Origin: Myxocyprinus asiaticus
Lineage: Eukaryota > Chordata > Actinopteri > Cypriniformes > Catostomidae
DNA: 64,000 nt
Assembly (NCBI RefSeq): GCF_019703515.2
Contig: NC_059362.1
Span: 44,381,826-44,445,825, forward strand
Reading direction: 5' to 3'
The notes under the pieces were generated by a model. That model searched no databases. It was not told the origin of the DNA and saw nothing but the letters and a program-made list of their open reading frames with translations. This document shows positions 1 to 13,099 of the stretch, in pieces (the first letter of the stretch is position 1; each line of letters begins with the position of its first letter). A program made the position numbers and the translations under genes.

Positions 1-84
1 GAGCGGAAAACGCTGGAGTCGATGGATTTACTCGAGCTCCTTGGCACAGAGATTCCGTTAGATCAGGATCACTTACGGCCTTAA
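1..84 (+). CDS. Possible C-terminal end of an unidentified plus-strand gene
   Basis: Frame 1 is open from the window edge for 27 codons and then stops (TAA at 82-84): ERKTLESMDLLELLGTEIP, LDQDHLRP. Base use is more GC-rich than the AT-rich DNA after it, and an AATAAA lies near 263. I do not recognise the protein. It could be a chance frame, since 27 codons is short. Confidence 0.3.
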   Translation, partial: ERKTLESMDLLELLGTEIPLDQDHLRP

Positions 85-1330
85 TTAACATCAGCTGCTG
101 GTCTCTCTGCATTTGAGAAAACACAGCGGCTGCTCTCTGCAGCGCTAGCACTCAAACTACAAACCATAAACCTGAAGTTACTGTCAATTAAGACATTACT
201 TCTTCAACAAACAGAGCTAAAAGCAGTTGCATGACACAAACCTTGTTGGAAAATGTTCACAAATAAATAGTGGCCCCTAAAATTATGTGGGCACTTGAGC
301 TACACTTAAAAACACATGAATGTCATTGCATTATATAACAACATATCAAACCAAATAGCATTTACAGTATCTTAAAGAAAGATAGCACAAGCAGTCTTTT
401 CAACCTAAACATTTCACAAAAAGCAGCTTGCTGGTTTTCAACTGGTAAAACAAAAGATCAACTGTTCAAAATGAGGACGGTAAGTATTGTGCTTTCTGGC
501 TGTCAAACGTTAGAGGAACATGTTCATAGTTAATGTGCTGAACAACACCTGTGAAATTTGAGGGGAACTGACTTCATACATCCACTAAAAATCACCTTGA
601 CACCAGTTGGTTAAAAGTCATTACAAAAATTCCCAAAAATTTTTTCCCCCCAATTGTCTGATTTGGTCTACAGACAGATCTGCTGGAGAACACTTGTGAA
701 ATGTGCTTTGCTTAAGTACTTTTTATTAGTATCGCTTACACGATTTATACTTCTGAGAGAAAATACATCAGATATACTGCATGCTTGCTCTTGAGTCGCT
801 TATATAATAATACATATATATTTTGGCATACTTTCACGCTCCATGCTAAAAAATAAATAAATAAATAAAATAAAAAATCAAATTAATTAATAACCACTCA
901 CTTTTTTGTCATTTTAAACCTTAGAAGCTGGACTTTGCTATGCATATACAGTAAGTAGGCAATATGGCAAACTCTTAACAAGTGCTTTTCACTTTGCTGA
1001 CAGATTGGAAGTGTTCCATTTTCATAACTTATGAAATATTCTTATTTACTGTAGACCACACTGTCAAACATACCGTCCAAAGATGATACAGATCTTAAAG
1101 TTCTCGAGTAGACTACAACAAGCATATCGTTTCACTCACGGACCAAATATATATCAAGTAAAAGCCGTGAAAGCACAGAGCTTGTAAGTTATAAACTGAT
1201 GTGGCTTTTTTCGCATTTTAACTTTTAATTTTATTAAACATAATCAAAATATAACAGCAGCAGATGCTCCAGATTAAAACAAGCCCGAAAACAATGTAAA
1301 ATAATGCATATATCTTAAAATAATCTCGGA
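85..1330. other. AT-rich non-coding stretch
   Basis: No convincing coding frame or repeat family seen. The first part could be a 3' UTR if the frame before position 84 is real. Short AAAT tandem run near 850-880. Confidence 0.5.
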
Positions 1331-1429
1331 GAAAATGCAAAGGACCAATCAAAGCTTGGTTTGCGTAGACGCTACATGTAGAGGTATTTTCAGAGGTACT
1401 ATGTGTCAGTATACAGTGTATGTGCGAAA

Positions 1430-1505
1430 CCACCTAGCAAGCACCAAGAATGCCCTAGCAACCACACAGCAACTCGTTAAAACCACTCAGAACCCCTTAG
1501 AAACC
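1430..1505 (-). repeat. Fragment of the dispersed GGTTGCTAGG-type repeat
   Basis: Carries CCACCTAGCAAGCACC, CCCTAGCAACCACACAGCAA and AACCACTCAGAACCCCTTAG, the reverse strand of the same motif that forms the array at 20925-25700. Confidence 0.6.
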
Positions 1506-1800
1506 CTTGCATTGTGGAAGAGTTTTGAATGTGCCAAAGTTTTTTTTTTTAAGGTCTTCAAACATTCAAGTTTGTCTTATCTCACCAATGCCTCTTATTT
1601 ACTATCTTCTCTGTGCTTTTAATGGTTGTACATTGTATAACCCCTTCTGTAATGCCTTGGTAATGTGCTTAGTTTGTGAATAACGTCTGAGTGTTGTTCT
1701 TTGTTTGACAGTTTCTATCTACATTGTCTGCTGAGTTTACTGGTGGCGTCTGGATTCAAAAAGAAAACTGTCTGAACACTGATTTTTTTTTTCCTGACAG

Positions 1801-1970
1801 TGGAGCTCTACTGGCGTAAAGAGGGGCTCGCTGGTTCATGGACACAGAAAAACCCTAAAGCTGCCAGAACGATTTATCCACTCAGAGCCATGACTGCAGA
1901 CGCCAGGTCTCCTGGGAAAACTTCACATCAGTCAATGACTCGGTTGGAAACAAGCCCTAAACCACTGCTG
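1801..1970 (+). other. Exon-like segment with strong splice signals
   Basis: A T-rich tract and TTCCTGACAG precede, and CTGCTG|GTAAGTG follows, so both plus-strand splice sites are near consensus. One frame is open throughout (ELYWRKEGLAGSWTQ...). No partner exon is evident between 1970 and 34000 and I do not recognise the peptide. It may be a lncRNA exon or chance. Confidence 0.3.
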
Positions 1971-2360
1971 GTAAGTGCTTCTGTTTGAAATGCTCAGAAT
2001 CTGGTGGCGTTATTCATCATCTGTGGGTAAAACTGAGTCGTTTACTTAGACGCTCAAAAGCAGACCATTTTTGGCCTGATAAAATTATCCAAACAGCATG
2101 GGAAGCCTGTAAAATGGTGTGCTACCTCACAAATGTCTTCTCAGTGAGTCTCACAAATATCTGAACGTGGCTGTATGTAACATGCTCACGCTGCAGTGTG
2201 ATCACAGTGATGTTTCACAGGTGTTTACTGCAGTGTACTGGAGTACATCATATGCAAAACAGCATGCGTGTAGCATTGCAACACTCACAGGAAACCTTGA
2301 GAACTAGAGTGATTGTGACATTGTGGCTATGTTTACAACTGAATACTAGAGCACAGTGTA
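1971..2360. other. Unassigned non-coding stretch
   Basis: No feature recognised; AT-rich, ending at the TA target dinucleotide of the following Tc1 element. Confidence 0.5.
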
Positions 2361-3565
2361 CACTGGTGAGCCAAAACATTATGACCACATGCCTAATATG
2401 CTGTTGGTCCTCCGCATGCCACCAAAACAGCGCCGACCTGCCGAGGCATGGACTTTACAAAACCCCTGAAGGTGTCCTGTGGTATCGGGCACCCAGCCAT
2501 TAGCAGCAGATCCTTAAAGTCCTGTAAGTTGCGAGGTGGAGCAGCCATGGATTGGATTTGTTCATCCAGCATATCCCACAGATGCACAATCGGATTGAGA
2601 TTTGGGGAATTTGGAGGCCAGGGCAACACCTTGAGCTCTTCATCATATTCCTCAAACCATTCCTGAACAATGTGTGCAGTGTGCAGGGCGCATTATCCTG
2701 AGGCCACTGCCATCAGGGAATGCTATTGCCATTAAGGGGTGTACCTGGTCTGTAACAATGTTTAGGTAAGTGGCACGTGTCAAATTGACGTCCACATGAA
2801 TGGCCGGACCCGGGGATGCCCAGCAGAACATTGCCAGAGCATCACACACCCTCCACTGGCTTGTCGTTTTCCCACAGTGCATCCTGGTGCCATCACTTCC
2901 CCAGGTAAACAGCACACACATACATGGACGTCCACGTGATGTTAAAGAAAACGGGACTCATCAGACCAGACAACCTTCTTCCACTGCTCCAAGGTCCAGT
3001 TCTGACACTCGCGTGCCCATTGTAGGAGCTTTTGACAGTGGACAGGGGTCATCATGAGCACTCTAATCAGTCTGCGGCTACGCAGCCCCATACGCAGCAG
3101 GGTGCGATGCACTGTGTGTTGTGGCACATTTTTCCTTAACCATCGTTAAAATTTTCTGTGACTTGTGCCACAGTAGACCCTCTGTCGATTCGGGCCAGAC
3201 AGAATAGCCTTCGTTGCCTTCCTGCATCAATGAGCCTCAGGCACCCAACCCCCTGTCACCAGTTTGTGGTTTGTCCCTCCTCAGACCACTGTTGGTAGGT
3301 ACTCATCACTGCTGACCGGGAGCACCCCACAAGCCTTGCCGTTTCAGAGATGCTCTGACCCAGTTGTTTGGCCATAACAATTTAGCCCTTGTCAAAGTTG
3401 CCTAGGTCTTTACTACTGCCCATTTCTCCTGCATTCAACACACTGACTATGAGAACTGACTGTTCACTTATCATCAACCCAGACCTTGACATGTGGCCTT
3501 GTTAAGAGATGATCAATGTTATTCGCTTTACCTGTGAGTGGTCATAATGTTTTGGCTCATCGGTG
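2361..3565 (-). mobile_element. Tc1-like transposon, about 1.2 kb, inactive
   Basis: Bounded by inverted repeats GGTGAGCCAAAACATTATGA and its inverse TCATAATGTTTTGGCTCATC, each next to a TA dinucleotide as expected for Tc1/mariner target duplication. The minus strand carries transposase pieces in several frames: SRRLIRVLMM with VVWSDESRFL (first Asp), MCVLFTWGSDGT, and NSPNLNPIVHLWDMLD. The third catalytic residue is lost because the usual NPIEHLWD reads NPIVHLWD. Frameshifts separate the pieces. Confidence 0.85.
2393..3127 (-). pseudogene. Broken Tc1-like transposase
   Basis: Fragments in order: helix-turn-helix end and first catalytic Asp block (3127-2942), middle block (2921-2652), and C-terminal block (2629-2393). 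At least two frame changes and the Glu-to-Val change at the third catalytic position make it non-functional. Confidence 0.8.
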
Positions 3566-3800
3566 TATATACTAAATGCTGTTTTAAATGTATTATGTGA
3601 AACAGCACAATATGCAACTATAAACATTTGAAACTGGAGTATCCTTGTTGAAATGTTTTTTTAAAACCTACCTGAGGTAGCTTGCTAGTTAAAGCTGGTT
3701 TAGTTGGTCTCCCAGTCTGACCAAGCTGGTGTTTAGCTTTTGACAGAAAAAAATCGTTAAAACGTTTAAAAAAGTGTAAGGTTTTAAGAATAAAGACATA

Positions 3801-4477
3801 GGGGAATATTCACTAAGAATAAATTGCGCTCTGTAAAAGCACTGCTTTTTTGCATGTGCGGTCTGGTTTAGCGCCCGATTCACTAAAGGAATCATGCAGA
3901 TCAGGCAACGGTGCAAACACGCCCACAAAATCGCAAAATTTGCATGCACAATTCTGATCTTGCAGGCCGATTCTGTGCGCTAAAGCGGAGGATGCAGCAG
4001 ACCACAGTGCTGTCACATCCTGTTGGGACTGAACAGCATCACTATGATCCAGACACTTGAATCATCTCTTAATCATGCCAAAGATACATTTGACTACTAC
4101 CCACATCTGGATATATGCCAGGTTATACGCTCTTTATCATTTGATCATTATTTGATGAATTACTGCTTATATGATTGGTAGAAAATGTGCATAAACATCT
4201 TTTTTAAATTAAATGTATATTTACTGCCTGCTTTTATTTGGCGGTAATAGCGCAATGTGCTATGGATGTGAATGGATCGCAATCTATAATAAGCATAATT
4301 ACATCAATAGAAAGGAGGCATGTTTTCTCAGAAAGGAATGACAATGACTTAATTTAAATACTCAGTGCTGATTGCGCCTGCTTAAACTAGATTGCGAGTG
4401 GTTAGTGAATAAGACGCAAGTTTTTGCGCTGAAGTACTACGTGCAAAAGTGGCGCAACTGTTTAGTGAATACGCCCC
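3801..4477. mobile_element. Non-autonomous DNA element with GGGG(A)ATATTCACTAA ends
   Basis: Left end GGGGAATATTCACTAA and right end TTAGTGAATACGCCCC are inverted repeats. Flanking trinucleotides are ATA and ACA, suggesting a 3-bp target duplication. No coding capacity. Relatives occur at 25728-25928, 38844-39064 and 39530-39870. Superfamily not settled; PIF/Harbinger-like is one possibility. Confidence 0.55.
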
Positions 4478-4791
4478 ACAATAGTTTTTGAGAATAATGT
4501 CAAAATTACGAAAAACAAATGTGTGGCATTACAAGATTAAAGTCAGAATATTACTAGAATAAAGTCATAGCATTTACTTTCATAGTTTTGACTTATTCTA
4601 ATGACTTTTTTCTCAAAATCTGTTTATTAAATAAAAAACTGTCGTACCACATTGTTTAATGCATGCTTAAATCAGGGAGTGATATCCAGTTATCATGCAG
4701 GATTTATATATACAAATTTGTGTAGAAATTATGTAAATCTTGGTAGTCTGATCAAATATTGAGTCAAGAAATATATGTTCAATATCATTAC

Positions 4792-5014
4792 TTAGGGTTG
4801 CCAACTTTTCGTCAAACGAATATGGGATGTTTGGGCATTTTTAAGGGCTTCAATATGGGACGCCCCCTTTAAGATTTTTCGCTGTCCGATGAAAGGTGAC
4901 CCCTCGAACACATCAATGCTTAAATATGGGAGAATAGGCAACCCGAACTGGACGTCTTCAATTTGGCCATCATAGCGAACATCCTTGCTAATACGGGAGA
5001 GTAGGCAAGCCTAA
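4792..5014. mobile_element. Short MITE-like element
   Basis: About 223 bp with inverted ends TTAGGGTTGCCAACT and the inverse of TTAGGCTTGCCTACT. Internal repeats TATGGGA/TACGGGAGA..AGGCAA recur. No coding capacity. Confidence 0.5.
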
Positions 5015-5570
5015 TTTGACTTCTGGTACATGTGTTACACTGGCAATGGAAGGTCAAGTTGAATGTATTACAGTGTGACATACAGTAGTGTGCTCAGTTG
5101 TATACTGCACACTTTGGCTTGTATAGTTGGTCATCCTGGCATTCCATGCATGCCGAAAATGTGCATACTGTGCGCAATATACATACTGCAAAAATAGTGC
5201 AAGTAGTATGATAGTATGCTATTCAGAACATAGCCTGTTTAGCTTTCCAAACCTAGCATGTCCACTTCTATGCAAATTCCACCCACTCAGCTGATTCAGC
5301 GGTCACATATGGAGAAATCAAGGGTGTTTATTTCATCTGTAAAAAAACTAAAAGACAGATTAGTTTCACCATATGGTTTTGCAAATACAACCATCTGCAT
5401 TATTTAATTTGTTGACCTGGTTGTCCTCAGAAAGTATGAGTAAATACACATAAACCAAAACAGAGTAAATGACGGTAATATTCAAAAGAGAAAATACGAT
5501 TAAACGATCTGTTGGTTGGGGGTAACTAGTTTGGGACCAAATGGTGATATGTAGTTATAGATAAACTGTA

Positions 5571-5860
5571 CCCACTTTATATTATGTGTCTTTAACTACT
5601 ATGTACTTACCATTTTATACAATGTACTTATTATGTACATATGTGTTGTTGCATTGTACTTACATTTAAAGTAACTGAATTTAATTACATCTGTAGTTAC
5701 ACTGTTATCCTAACCCCTAACCCTAACCCAAGCATTGCCCTTAACCTTAACCCTAACCCTAACACTAACCATACCCCTACTCCTAAACCTGCCTGTACCT
5801 CAACCTCAGTAGCAGCAAATGTTAATCTTGTGAGAATATCTTGCAGAACAACATGATCAT
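5571..5860. repeat. Dispersed repeat with interstitial telomere-like core
   Basis: Starts ACCCACTTTATATTATGTGT and contains CCTAACCCCTAACCCTAACC-like and TTAACCTTAACCCTAACC-like runs, then GTAGCAGCAAATGTTAATCT. The same flanks occur at 16079-17195 and 32905-33150, so the telomere-like core belongs to a dispersed element, not to a chromosome end. Confidence 0.55.
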
Positions 5861-5939
5861 GTTTCTGTTTATTTCATAATTATTAGGTTAATAATAAGAC
5901 AACATTTATTTACAGTGACTCAGTTCAGCAGATTATGTC

Positions 5940-6310
5940 AAAATTGTGATTATGATTGCATTTACATGTACACAAATATGCTGATAACTACCAAAAATCA
6001 GCTTCGTCAAAAAATACGACAACGCAAGAAAACCATGTTTACATGAGATTTGAAATCATCAGATTATTCTCAGCTTTTGAGACACTGGATATGCCGGTAA
6101 GAATGCTGGTAAAGGTGTTTACATACAACGCAAAATCGGGGTTAAGGGCAAAAATCTGTAAATCAGTTTTTGCTCAAATGGCTTTTTATGTTTATGAACT
6201 TTAAGGCATTTACATGACCTTACACTTTGTCTGCTTAAGCTTAATTGGTGTAAGAATGTGTTTTTAAGCTTATTGGATACAGTCGAGAAGGTCAAGACCT
6301 CTGATGTGGG
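5940..6310. repeat. Dispersed repeat rich in TTTACATG / CATGTAAA
   Basis: Contains TTTACATGAGATTTGAAATC and GGCATTTACATGACCTTACA. The segment at 18130-18440 shows the inverse motifs (TTTCAAATCTCATGTAAACG), so the two look like inverted copies of one family. Confidence 0.4.
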
Positions 6311-7767
6311 ATACGTATTTGTTAAGAAAAACTGAATTTTCATGCTTGATGAATTATGTGTAATTAATGGGACTTATTATAGTCCTTAAGTAGCAACTTG
6401 TATTTTAAAAGCACACAATGATTCAAAATGTGCATTTGAGGTATGACTGAGTGCAATTTATGTTGTAGAGCAAACATGAAGGTCTTGTCAAGCAATGTTA
6501 ACCACAGAGCTTATTTTACTCATTATTTGAAAACAGCTATCTTAAACCCCATTGGAAATTCTCAGTGGAGACTACTGCGAATGAGGCTTCCAGTTTGACC
6601 TAGAAATTCAAGTCTTGACTGAAAATCTCTGTTTACTGTACAGTATTTTACAGCGGCTTCAAAGGACACTCATCCAATCGGATTTTGGCCTTTTTACGAT
6701 ACATCTGTTTCCATTGATTTTGTCTCTTTCGCTCTTTGTCCCCGGCTATGAGAAGATGAGAACATACGCTCTCTGAGGACACGTGGAAGCCAGATGACAC
6801 ATGGCTAAAATTACTTTAAGATTAATGGACTTTCACTTCCAACTGGAAGATTGTTACACTTGGACATACAAGAACTCGTCTCTCAAAGGAATGATACAGA
6901 CATCTTGTTTAAGCAGAAGACTGTCTTCCCCTCATTAGACTCTCTGGACACTGACAGACAGACAGTTGGTGGATAAGAATCGATTAAGTCAATGGACCAA
7001 GAATAGTGGAGGAAAAACTAAAGAAGCCCTTTTTGGAGCCGGAAACCAATGGAATGTTTTAGTTTAGAACATAAAGAACATTGAGATAGATGTCTTCATC
7101 CTTGCATTTCTGTGGGTTTTGTAGTTCATATCCAGTCTGAAAAGACAGAAATGTAGCTCATGTTGTCTTTGGAGTTGCATTTGTCTTTGTATTTTGCGTA
7201 AGAGAAGCAAAAAATTCTACAGCTGCTCTGGCTCTTTGAAATCACAAGCCTCTAAGATAGAAGCTGCATCTTATCACATTTCTGGATGTTTCTGTCCCTG
7301 TAAGCAAAACCTCCAACAGTTTAAGCTTATTTGTATTAAATCTGTCCTGCTAAAGTGCAAAAAATGATAAAAAAAAAAATTAAAAAAAAAAACAAAACTG
7401 TGACCATAAACTTCAGAGGCCCAAGCATTTATATTGATGGGGAAAAATTTCTCAATTTTTACAGTATTTTTAGGAAGCCACCAGTTATACAAATTATGTT
7501 TAATGCAGATTTTGTTTTTGGCTAAATTCTGGAAAATGTAGCAAAATTGTAAAATGTTAGGGTTGTACAATTTCCACCACGTGTGGAAGTTTTGAATTTT
7601 TCAAACAACTGAACACAAAAAATTATATGAAAAATAAATTTGACTACTTAAAACTAATGAGGACTATTTGTATTAATAATATATTTGCTGGTATAATAAA
7701 AAATAAAACAAAAAAATACCAATCTCAATGCAATGTAGAATATTTAATATACTAGAAATACCATAAA

Positions 7768-7800
<33 letters not shown>

Positions 7801-9340
7801 TATAATTATGGAACAGCACAGAAAAAATCTGGAATAGTTTTATCTATGAATTTATTGATTAGGCTTCATTGTACAAATATAGAAAAAGCTTGACCACTAA
7901 TGTCTCAAATTCATACTCAAGTTCATATTGTCAAGAATGTAATAATTTTGTCAATCAGTAAACATGTTGGGGAATTAGGAAAAAATATATTACAGGTCAA
8001 ATATCTACTGAAAATTGCAAGTAATAGCTAAGTATATGTCTTTGACATTTAGGTTTCATGTGAACAGGTGTTGCTCATATGCCTCGTTTTTGCTTATAAC
8101 TTCATGAAATATAAACAGAGCATAAAATATCACAGTACAATTACTTAGAGGAGGTGATATTCTTTAAAACGACCCCACACACAAGGTAATTGGATGCATA
8201 GATCATTAGATTATCTACACAAAGCACAATGTGTACACAGCATCTGGCTATCTGGCATCTTGCAATCTGGCTGAAAACACGTTAGATTTCCTGGATCTGA
8301 TGACGTCATCGTAAATGATGTAGCGTCATGGAATGCTAAACCAACTGGATTGAGTTCAGATCAGTGCAAAAATCGTTCATATCTGGGCAGAGAGTCATGT
8401 GATCAATCACTGTAATTACATATGGCCACCAGTAGATGGCGCCAATTAAATGACACAGACTCAATGATGACTCAAATGGCACAGAATGAAACTCTGAAAC
8501 ATGCAGTGAAACTCATTCTGTGATATCTCATGACTAAAATCATGCCAGCATGCTATGCAAACCTTTAGTCATTGTTGTGTTTGCATGTGTAATTAGTTCT
8601 TATGTTCAATTATTATGTTTTATTTGTTTGGAGAGGCTTTTGGACACTTGGAGACATTTTTGGACACAATAATAAATAATTTTTGTAATGCTATAACTTT
8701 TGATTGCTTTGTCGTAAAACACAAAATTTTACTCAGTTACAGTTGATATGACTGGGGACAAAGCAAAAGCAGTTTTTATGAGCCACACTATTTACACCCA
8801 GAGGTATATAATGTCAAATCAGAAAAATAAGAAAAAAAGTTTTTTTTTGTTTTGTTTTGTTTTTGTTTTTTCAGCAGTTTCTTAGGCTGAGAATATCATA
8901 ATTTATCATAATCTATATTATTTAAAAAAGTTATAAGCCTTTAATTTTTGGGTTATTCTTTAATATTGATTCTTTAACTACTATAGTATTTAAACATCTT
9001 TAGCTAAATCAGAAGACCTTTTTGACACCTCACCAACTCTGGACAAATTCAGTGACTCATAATCTTTTTGTGATGTGATTTTATAAAACGGAAGACTATA
9101 TTGAGCCATCGAGTATATCATCTTTTCAGGAGGGCGACTACAAAATGGTTGCTCTTGGATTCAGGTGTTTTCCCTGAGGATCCCGAATTTCCAGCTTCTT
9201 TTGATATGTAATTGTGGGCTCTTATAAAGGCCCTTTCCGTCTGTAATTCCGACCCCGGAGCCAAAGGAGATGATGGTGATGTCATTCAAAGGGCATCGAA
9301 TTCCATTCTGTCTACGAATGGAAATTCCGATGTTTCTTGA
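6311..9340. other. Unassigned non-coding stretch with one CA microsatellite
   Basis: No gene recognised. The part from 6590 to 7300 is less AT-rich than its surroundings but has no long frame. A CA run lies at 7770-7798, and a T-rich tract at 8839-8872. Confidence 0.4.
7770..7798. repeat. (CA)n microsatellite
   Basis: About 14 uninterrupted CA units. Confidence 0.9.
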
Positions 9341-10946
9341 AACACATCCTCATTTTTTATTTTTTTTTTTGGCAAGAAAAACAAGCCTGTTGTGACATTT
9401 GTTTATTCTGCAACACTTCAAACAGCAGGTCATGTTTTCATGAATTTTGAGAGAAAGATCCATCATTCTTGAATCAGTTTGTTCTTTTATGTCGGTTTCT
9501 AGCATTCTTTTCTTGTAAACTCTCTGAGTGGCTGTCGACAATGACTGTTTATGTTAGCACACTATACAAGACCCTGATGACTGATGATATATTCTGATGT
9601 CTGACCTCAGTCATAATGAAACCAGACAAGCTTCAGACACACTCATTAGAACTGCAATCACATACAGCTTACATTTCAATGTCCTCACTTCACATACACA
9701 GGTAATACAATGTGACCAATCAGACTTCTCATGAGTTCATATTTCCATGATCAGCTAACAATTGCTCCAAGCTGCATTATTGTATAACCTGAAAATGTGC
9801 ATTTAGAGAGCAGTAATGTGACTATTCAGTGGAAAATAATGTAGGGCAGGACTGGATTATATCCATTGGGATTTGATTGGATCATGACAATTGAGTGTTT
9901 TTATTGTTATTATTTTTTGCTCTGGTAAGCATTGCTATTACTATTGCTCATACTTAGGTAAGACTAACATTTTTTATTTTGTCTAGCATGCACTGATGGA
10001 TTGTGCAAAATAAATCCATTGACATTTTTGAAGAAAGTAAATAGGGTTAATTTTGAGTTCATGTTGACTTTAAATGACTTATATATGCAGGATTCTGACA
10101 GCCATGAAAAAACAGGCAATATGAGGGCATTTTAACCCTTGTGTTCTGCTCATTTTGACCCAGATTATTATTATTATTTATTTATTTATTTTTTACTTGA
10201 TCCAGTTGGAATAAAATTCCTTGACTTTGTTCACATGTGGTATCTGAAAAACAGTTGACCTTTTTCTTTACATTTTATTGGTTCTATTTCACTTTGTTAC
10301 ACCTGTTGTGTTCCCAGTCAAAAATAACCGGCCATTGGAAATGAATGAATTAGACTACAAAATAGAAATATTAAGTGTTCAGGAGCATCCCAGTCCTTTA
10401 GATGAGCACATATGTGGATGTGCGCACACACAAACACAGACACACACACAACGTGTGTTGAGCACCCTTTTGTGCATCGTCTTTCCATGTAAACTCTTTG
10501 AGAAATATTTCAAGATCTGCTCATCATATTACGTTGTGTTTGGGCTCGTTTGAATTGGGATAGTCTGCTGTAAGTTACGATATGTCATTGTCTATGTTAT
10601 ATGGATGTTTCAGGAAGTAATAAGGAAAAATGTGACAAAGAGATACTCCTGTTTATTATATTTATGTGTGTCAGTGGGAATTTCATACACTAAAACTCAC
10701 TGCAGATTGGCTGCTGTGTGAAACAAATTAGCTTATTGCATTTTACTAATTGAGACCTTTCCAGCAATATATAACACATGGCTATCTCAACTTTTCTGTG
10801 TTTTTACCAACTCTAAATATAATTGATGTGATAACAAATTTGCAAATTATGAGAACCAAACAGTTCTCCAGGCATTATTTGAGAATTGGTAGGATCAGCT
10901 ATATGCATTGTAAAGTCCAGATTCTAAAGTTTAAAATGACACCTAT
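9341..10946. other. Unassigned non-coding stretch
   Basis: AT-rich with short homopolymer and CA-rich runs (10421-10452). No gene or clear repeat family recognised. Confidence 0.4.
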
Positions 10947-11150
10947 TCAGAATCAGAGAATCAGAATCAGATTTATTGCCAAGTATGCTTACATATACAA
11001 GGAATTTGTCTTGGTGACAGGAGCTTCCATTGTACAACAATACAAAAACAGCAGCAAGACATAGATAATAATAAAAAATAAAAAATAAACTAATTATACA
11101 CATATATACATACACACATACACATGGGTAGTGCAAATACAAATCTGTTA
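10947..11150 (-). mobile_element. 3' end of a truncated LINE, minus strand
   Basis: Begins with the tandem AGAATCAGAATCAGA and TTTATTGCCAAGTATGCTTA, then ACAAGGAATTTGTCTTGGTG. On the minus strand this reads as a LINE tail ending GGCAATAAA-(TCTGAT)n, like the LINE tail at 57890-57921. Confidence 0.55.
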
Positions 11151-13095
11151 AGTACAGTGCAAATGTTTTTTATTTATTTATTTTTTTTTTTTATATCAAG
11201 CAAGTGGTTATTATCATTATCATTTTTGACCGAGAACACAAAAGGTGTTAGCACAAAACAAACACAACACAAGGTTTAAAGGAATATGTCACCCTGTCAT
11301 ACTTTTTTCAGCCTTCACTGTTGTTCCAAACCCGTATGACTTTCTTTCTTATGTGAAACATTGAAAGGAGATAACTCGATGCATCTTTTCAACACAATGT
11401 CAGTGGATAGTGACTCACTTTAAAGTTTAAAAAAGGGACTAAAAGATCATAAACCAAAGAAAGTAATGTACATTTCTATAGACACTATAATTTTAAAAAT
11501 ATTTTAACATCATCTAGAAATTCCTCTTTGTGATTGCAACCTCTATAAAATGATTTTAAAAATAATTGGTCAAAAGTTGTAGGATGATGTGACATGAAGA
11601 AACAGGTCTGCACATCTTCAATGCCAAGAAGGAATGTGTTATGAGAGCGGAAAAGCTTTGATTTGTGTTTGTATCTGGAACATTTTTTAAATGACTTCAA
11701 AGGTTCAAAATGCCCTTGGAACCAAGCGCCCTGACCCAGACATTGCATTTTCGCTATCAGTCAGCGTTTGAAAGCTGCTCTGTTAGTGTATTAACTTGTG
11801 CGGCCCCAGAATACTTTCCACAGGAGATGTTTGGACACAACAGAGCACATCGTCCACTGATGGTCTTCGGTGTTCTTCCTCATAAAGATCTTCAGATTTC
11901 TGGCAGTAATATACAGCAATCAGGAGATCTATACAATATACTGTGATGTGATGATGACTAAAGCATATGCATTGAGGTCTGGCAGTGTTTGTGTGCATGA
12001 ATACATGTGCCAAAGTCAGTTTAACATCTCAAGTCCTGAAATGACAGTGTTGACTTGAAGAGTTATTGGAGATCATAGTTGGATGTAACACCATTATTGT
12101 TTGTCTGACCAGTGGAAGATGGTGGTAAGGTGAAGGGTCGTAGAAGGTGTGCTATTACTTTTCTAAGCCATCAGACTTTTCACCTGACGGATTATAAAAC
12201 CGTCGAAAAAACTGAAATATTGTAATGTTGTAATATAAAAATAAAGTGTCTTCGTTGAACTCATATCAGCCATATCCCAAATTTTACCTCTAAAATGTAT
12301 ATGTGTAGTAAATACAAACATTAAAAAGAGTGTTGTTTATCTTCCTCTAATCGAGTAATATCTTGGTTATAAATGTTTACAAAAATAACAAAATATCAAC
12401 ATGATATAGCACGTTAATAGCACGACTCTGGCTCTGCAGGTAAAAATCACAGATGATTTCCAGGTAATCTCAAACCATGAGATTCATCCATGCAGAAAAG
12501 CAGTGCCGAAAAACAAGTGATGTGAAATGTTTCTCCGCAAGTTGCTTGCAAAGTTCTGTAGTCCATAATTGTTATAATTATTAGTCCAGTCATCTTAATT
12601 ACGGTGTCTTGTTTTATAGAGTCGATTATTGCACTTTAAACTGACGTGAGGCATCGGCTGTTCAACTATCGTAGAAACCAAGATTTAACCGCTGTCACCT
12701 TGGCCTACTGAAACAGGATTTAACATATTTGTGAAATGATCTATAATAGTCCTACCATCATCATTCCCAAGGAGTTATTTGGAGTTTGTCATGAAAACCT
12801 CCATCCATCATAAATAAATGGGGTCAAAGACATGATTTTACTTAGCTGTAATTAGATGCGTATGTACGTGCCCACCAAAACACCTGCATGATTTTTACTA
12901 GTGATTGTTGATTAATTCTATTCAAACAAGCACTGGGAATGCTGAGTAATTTTCTCTCCATTCCAGAGTGATTATACTTGTTACACAAATCTCTCAGATG
13001 TGTCATTATCCAGAGTTTATGTTCTTAATCCTACTTCAAATTCCAGGATGTTTCTTTTTGTGTGGTCACAGCTATGTGCAGGTTTATCGGATGGG
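11151..13095. other. Unassigned non-coding stretch
   Basis: No convincing gene. Several small frames exist on both strands but show no family signature. Confidence 0.4.
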
Positions 13096-13099
13096 TTTT

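Noticed and set aside
5700..5775. Chromosome end or true telomere
   Set aside because: Short, degenerate and embedded in a dispersed repeat with copies elsewhere in the window.
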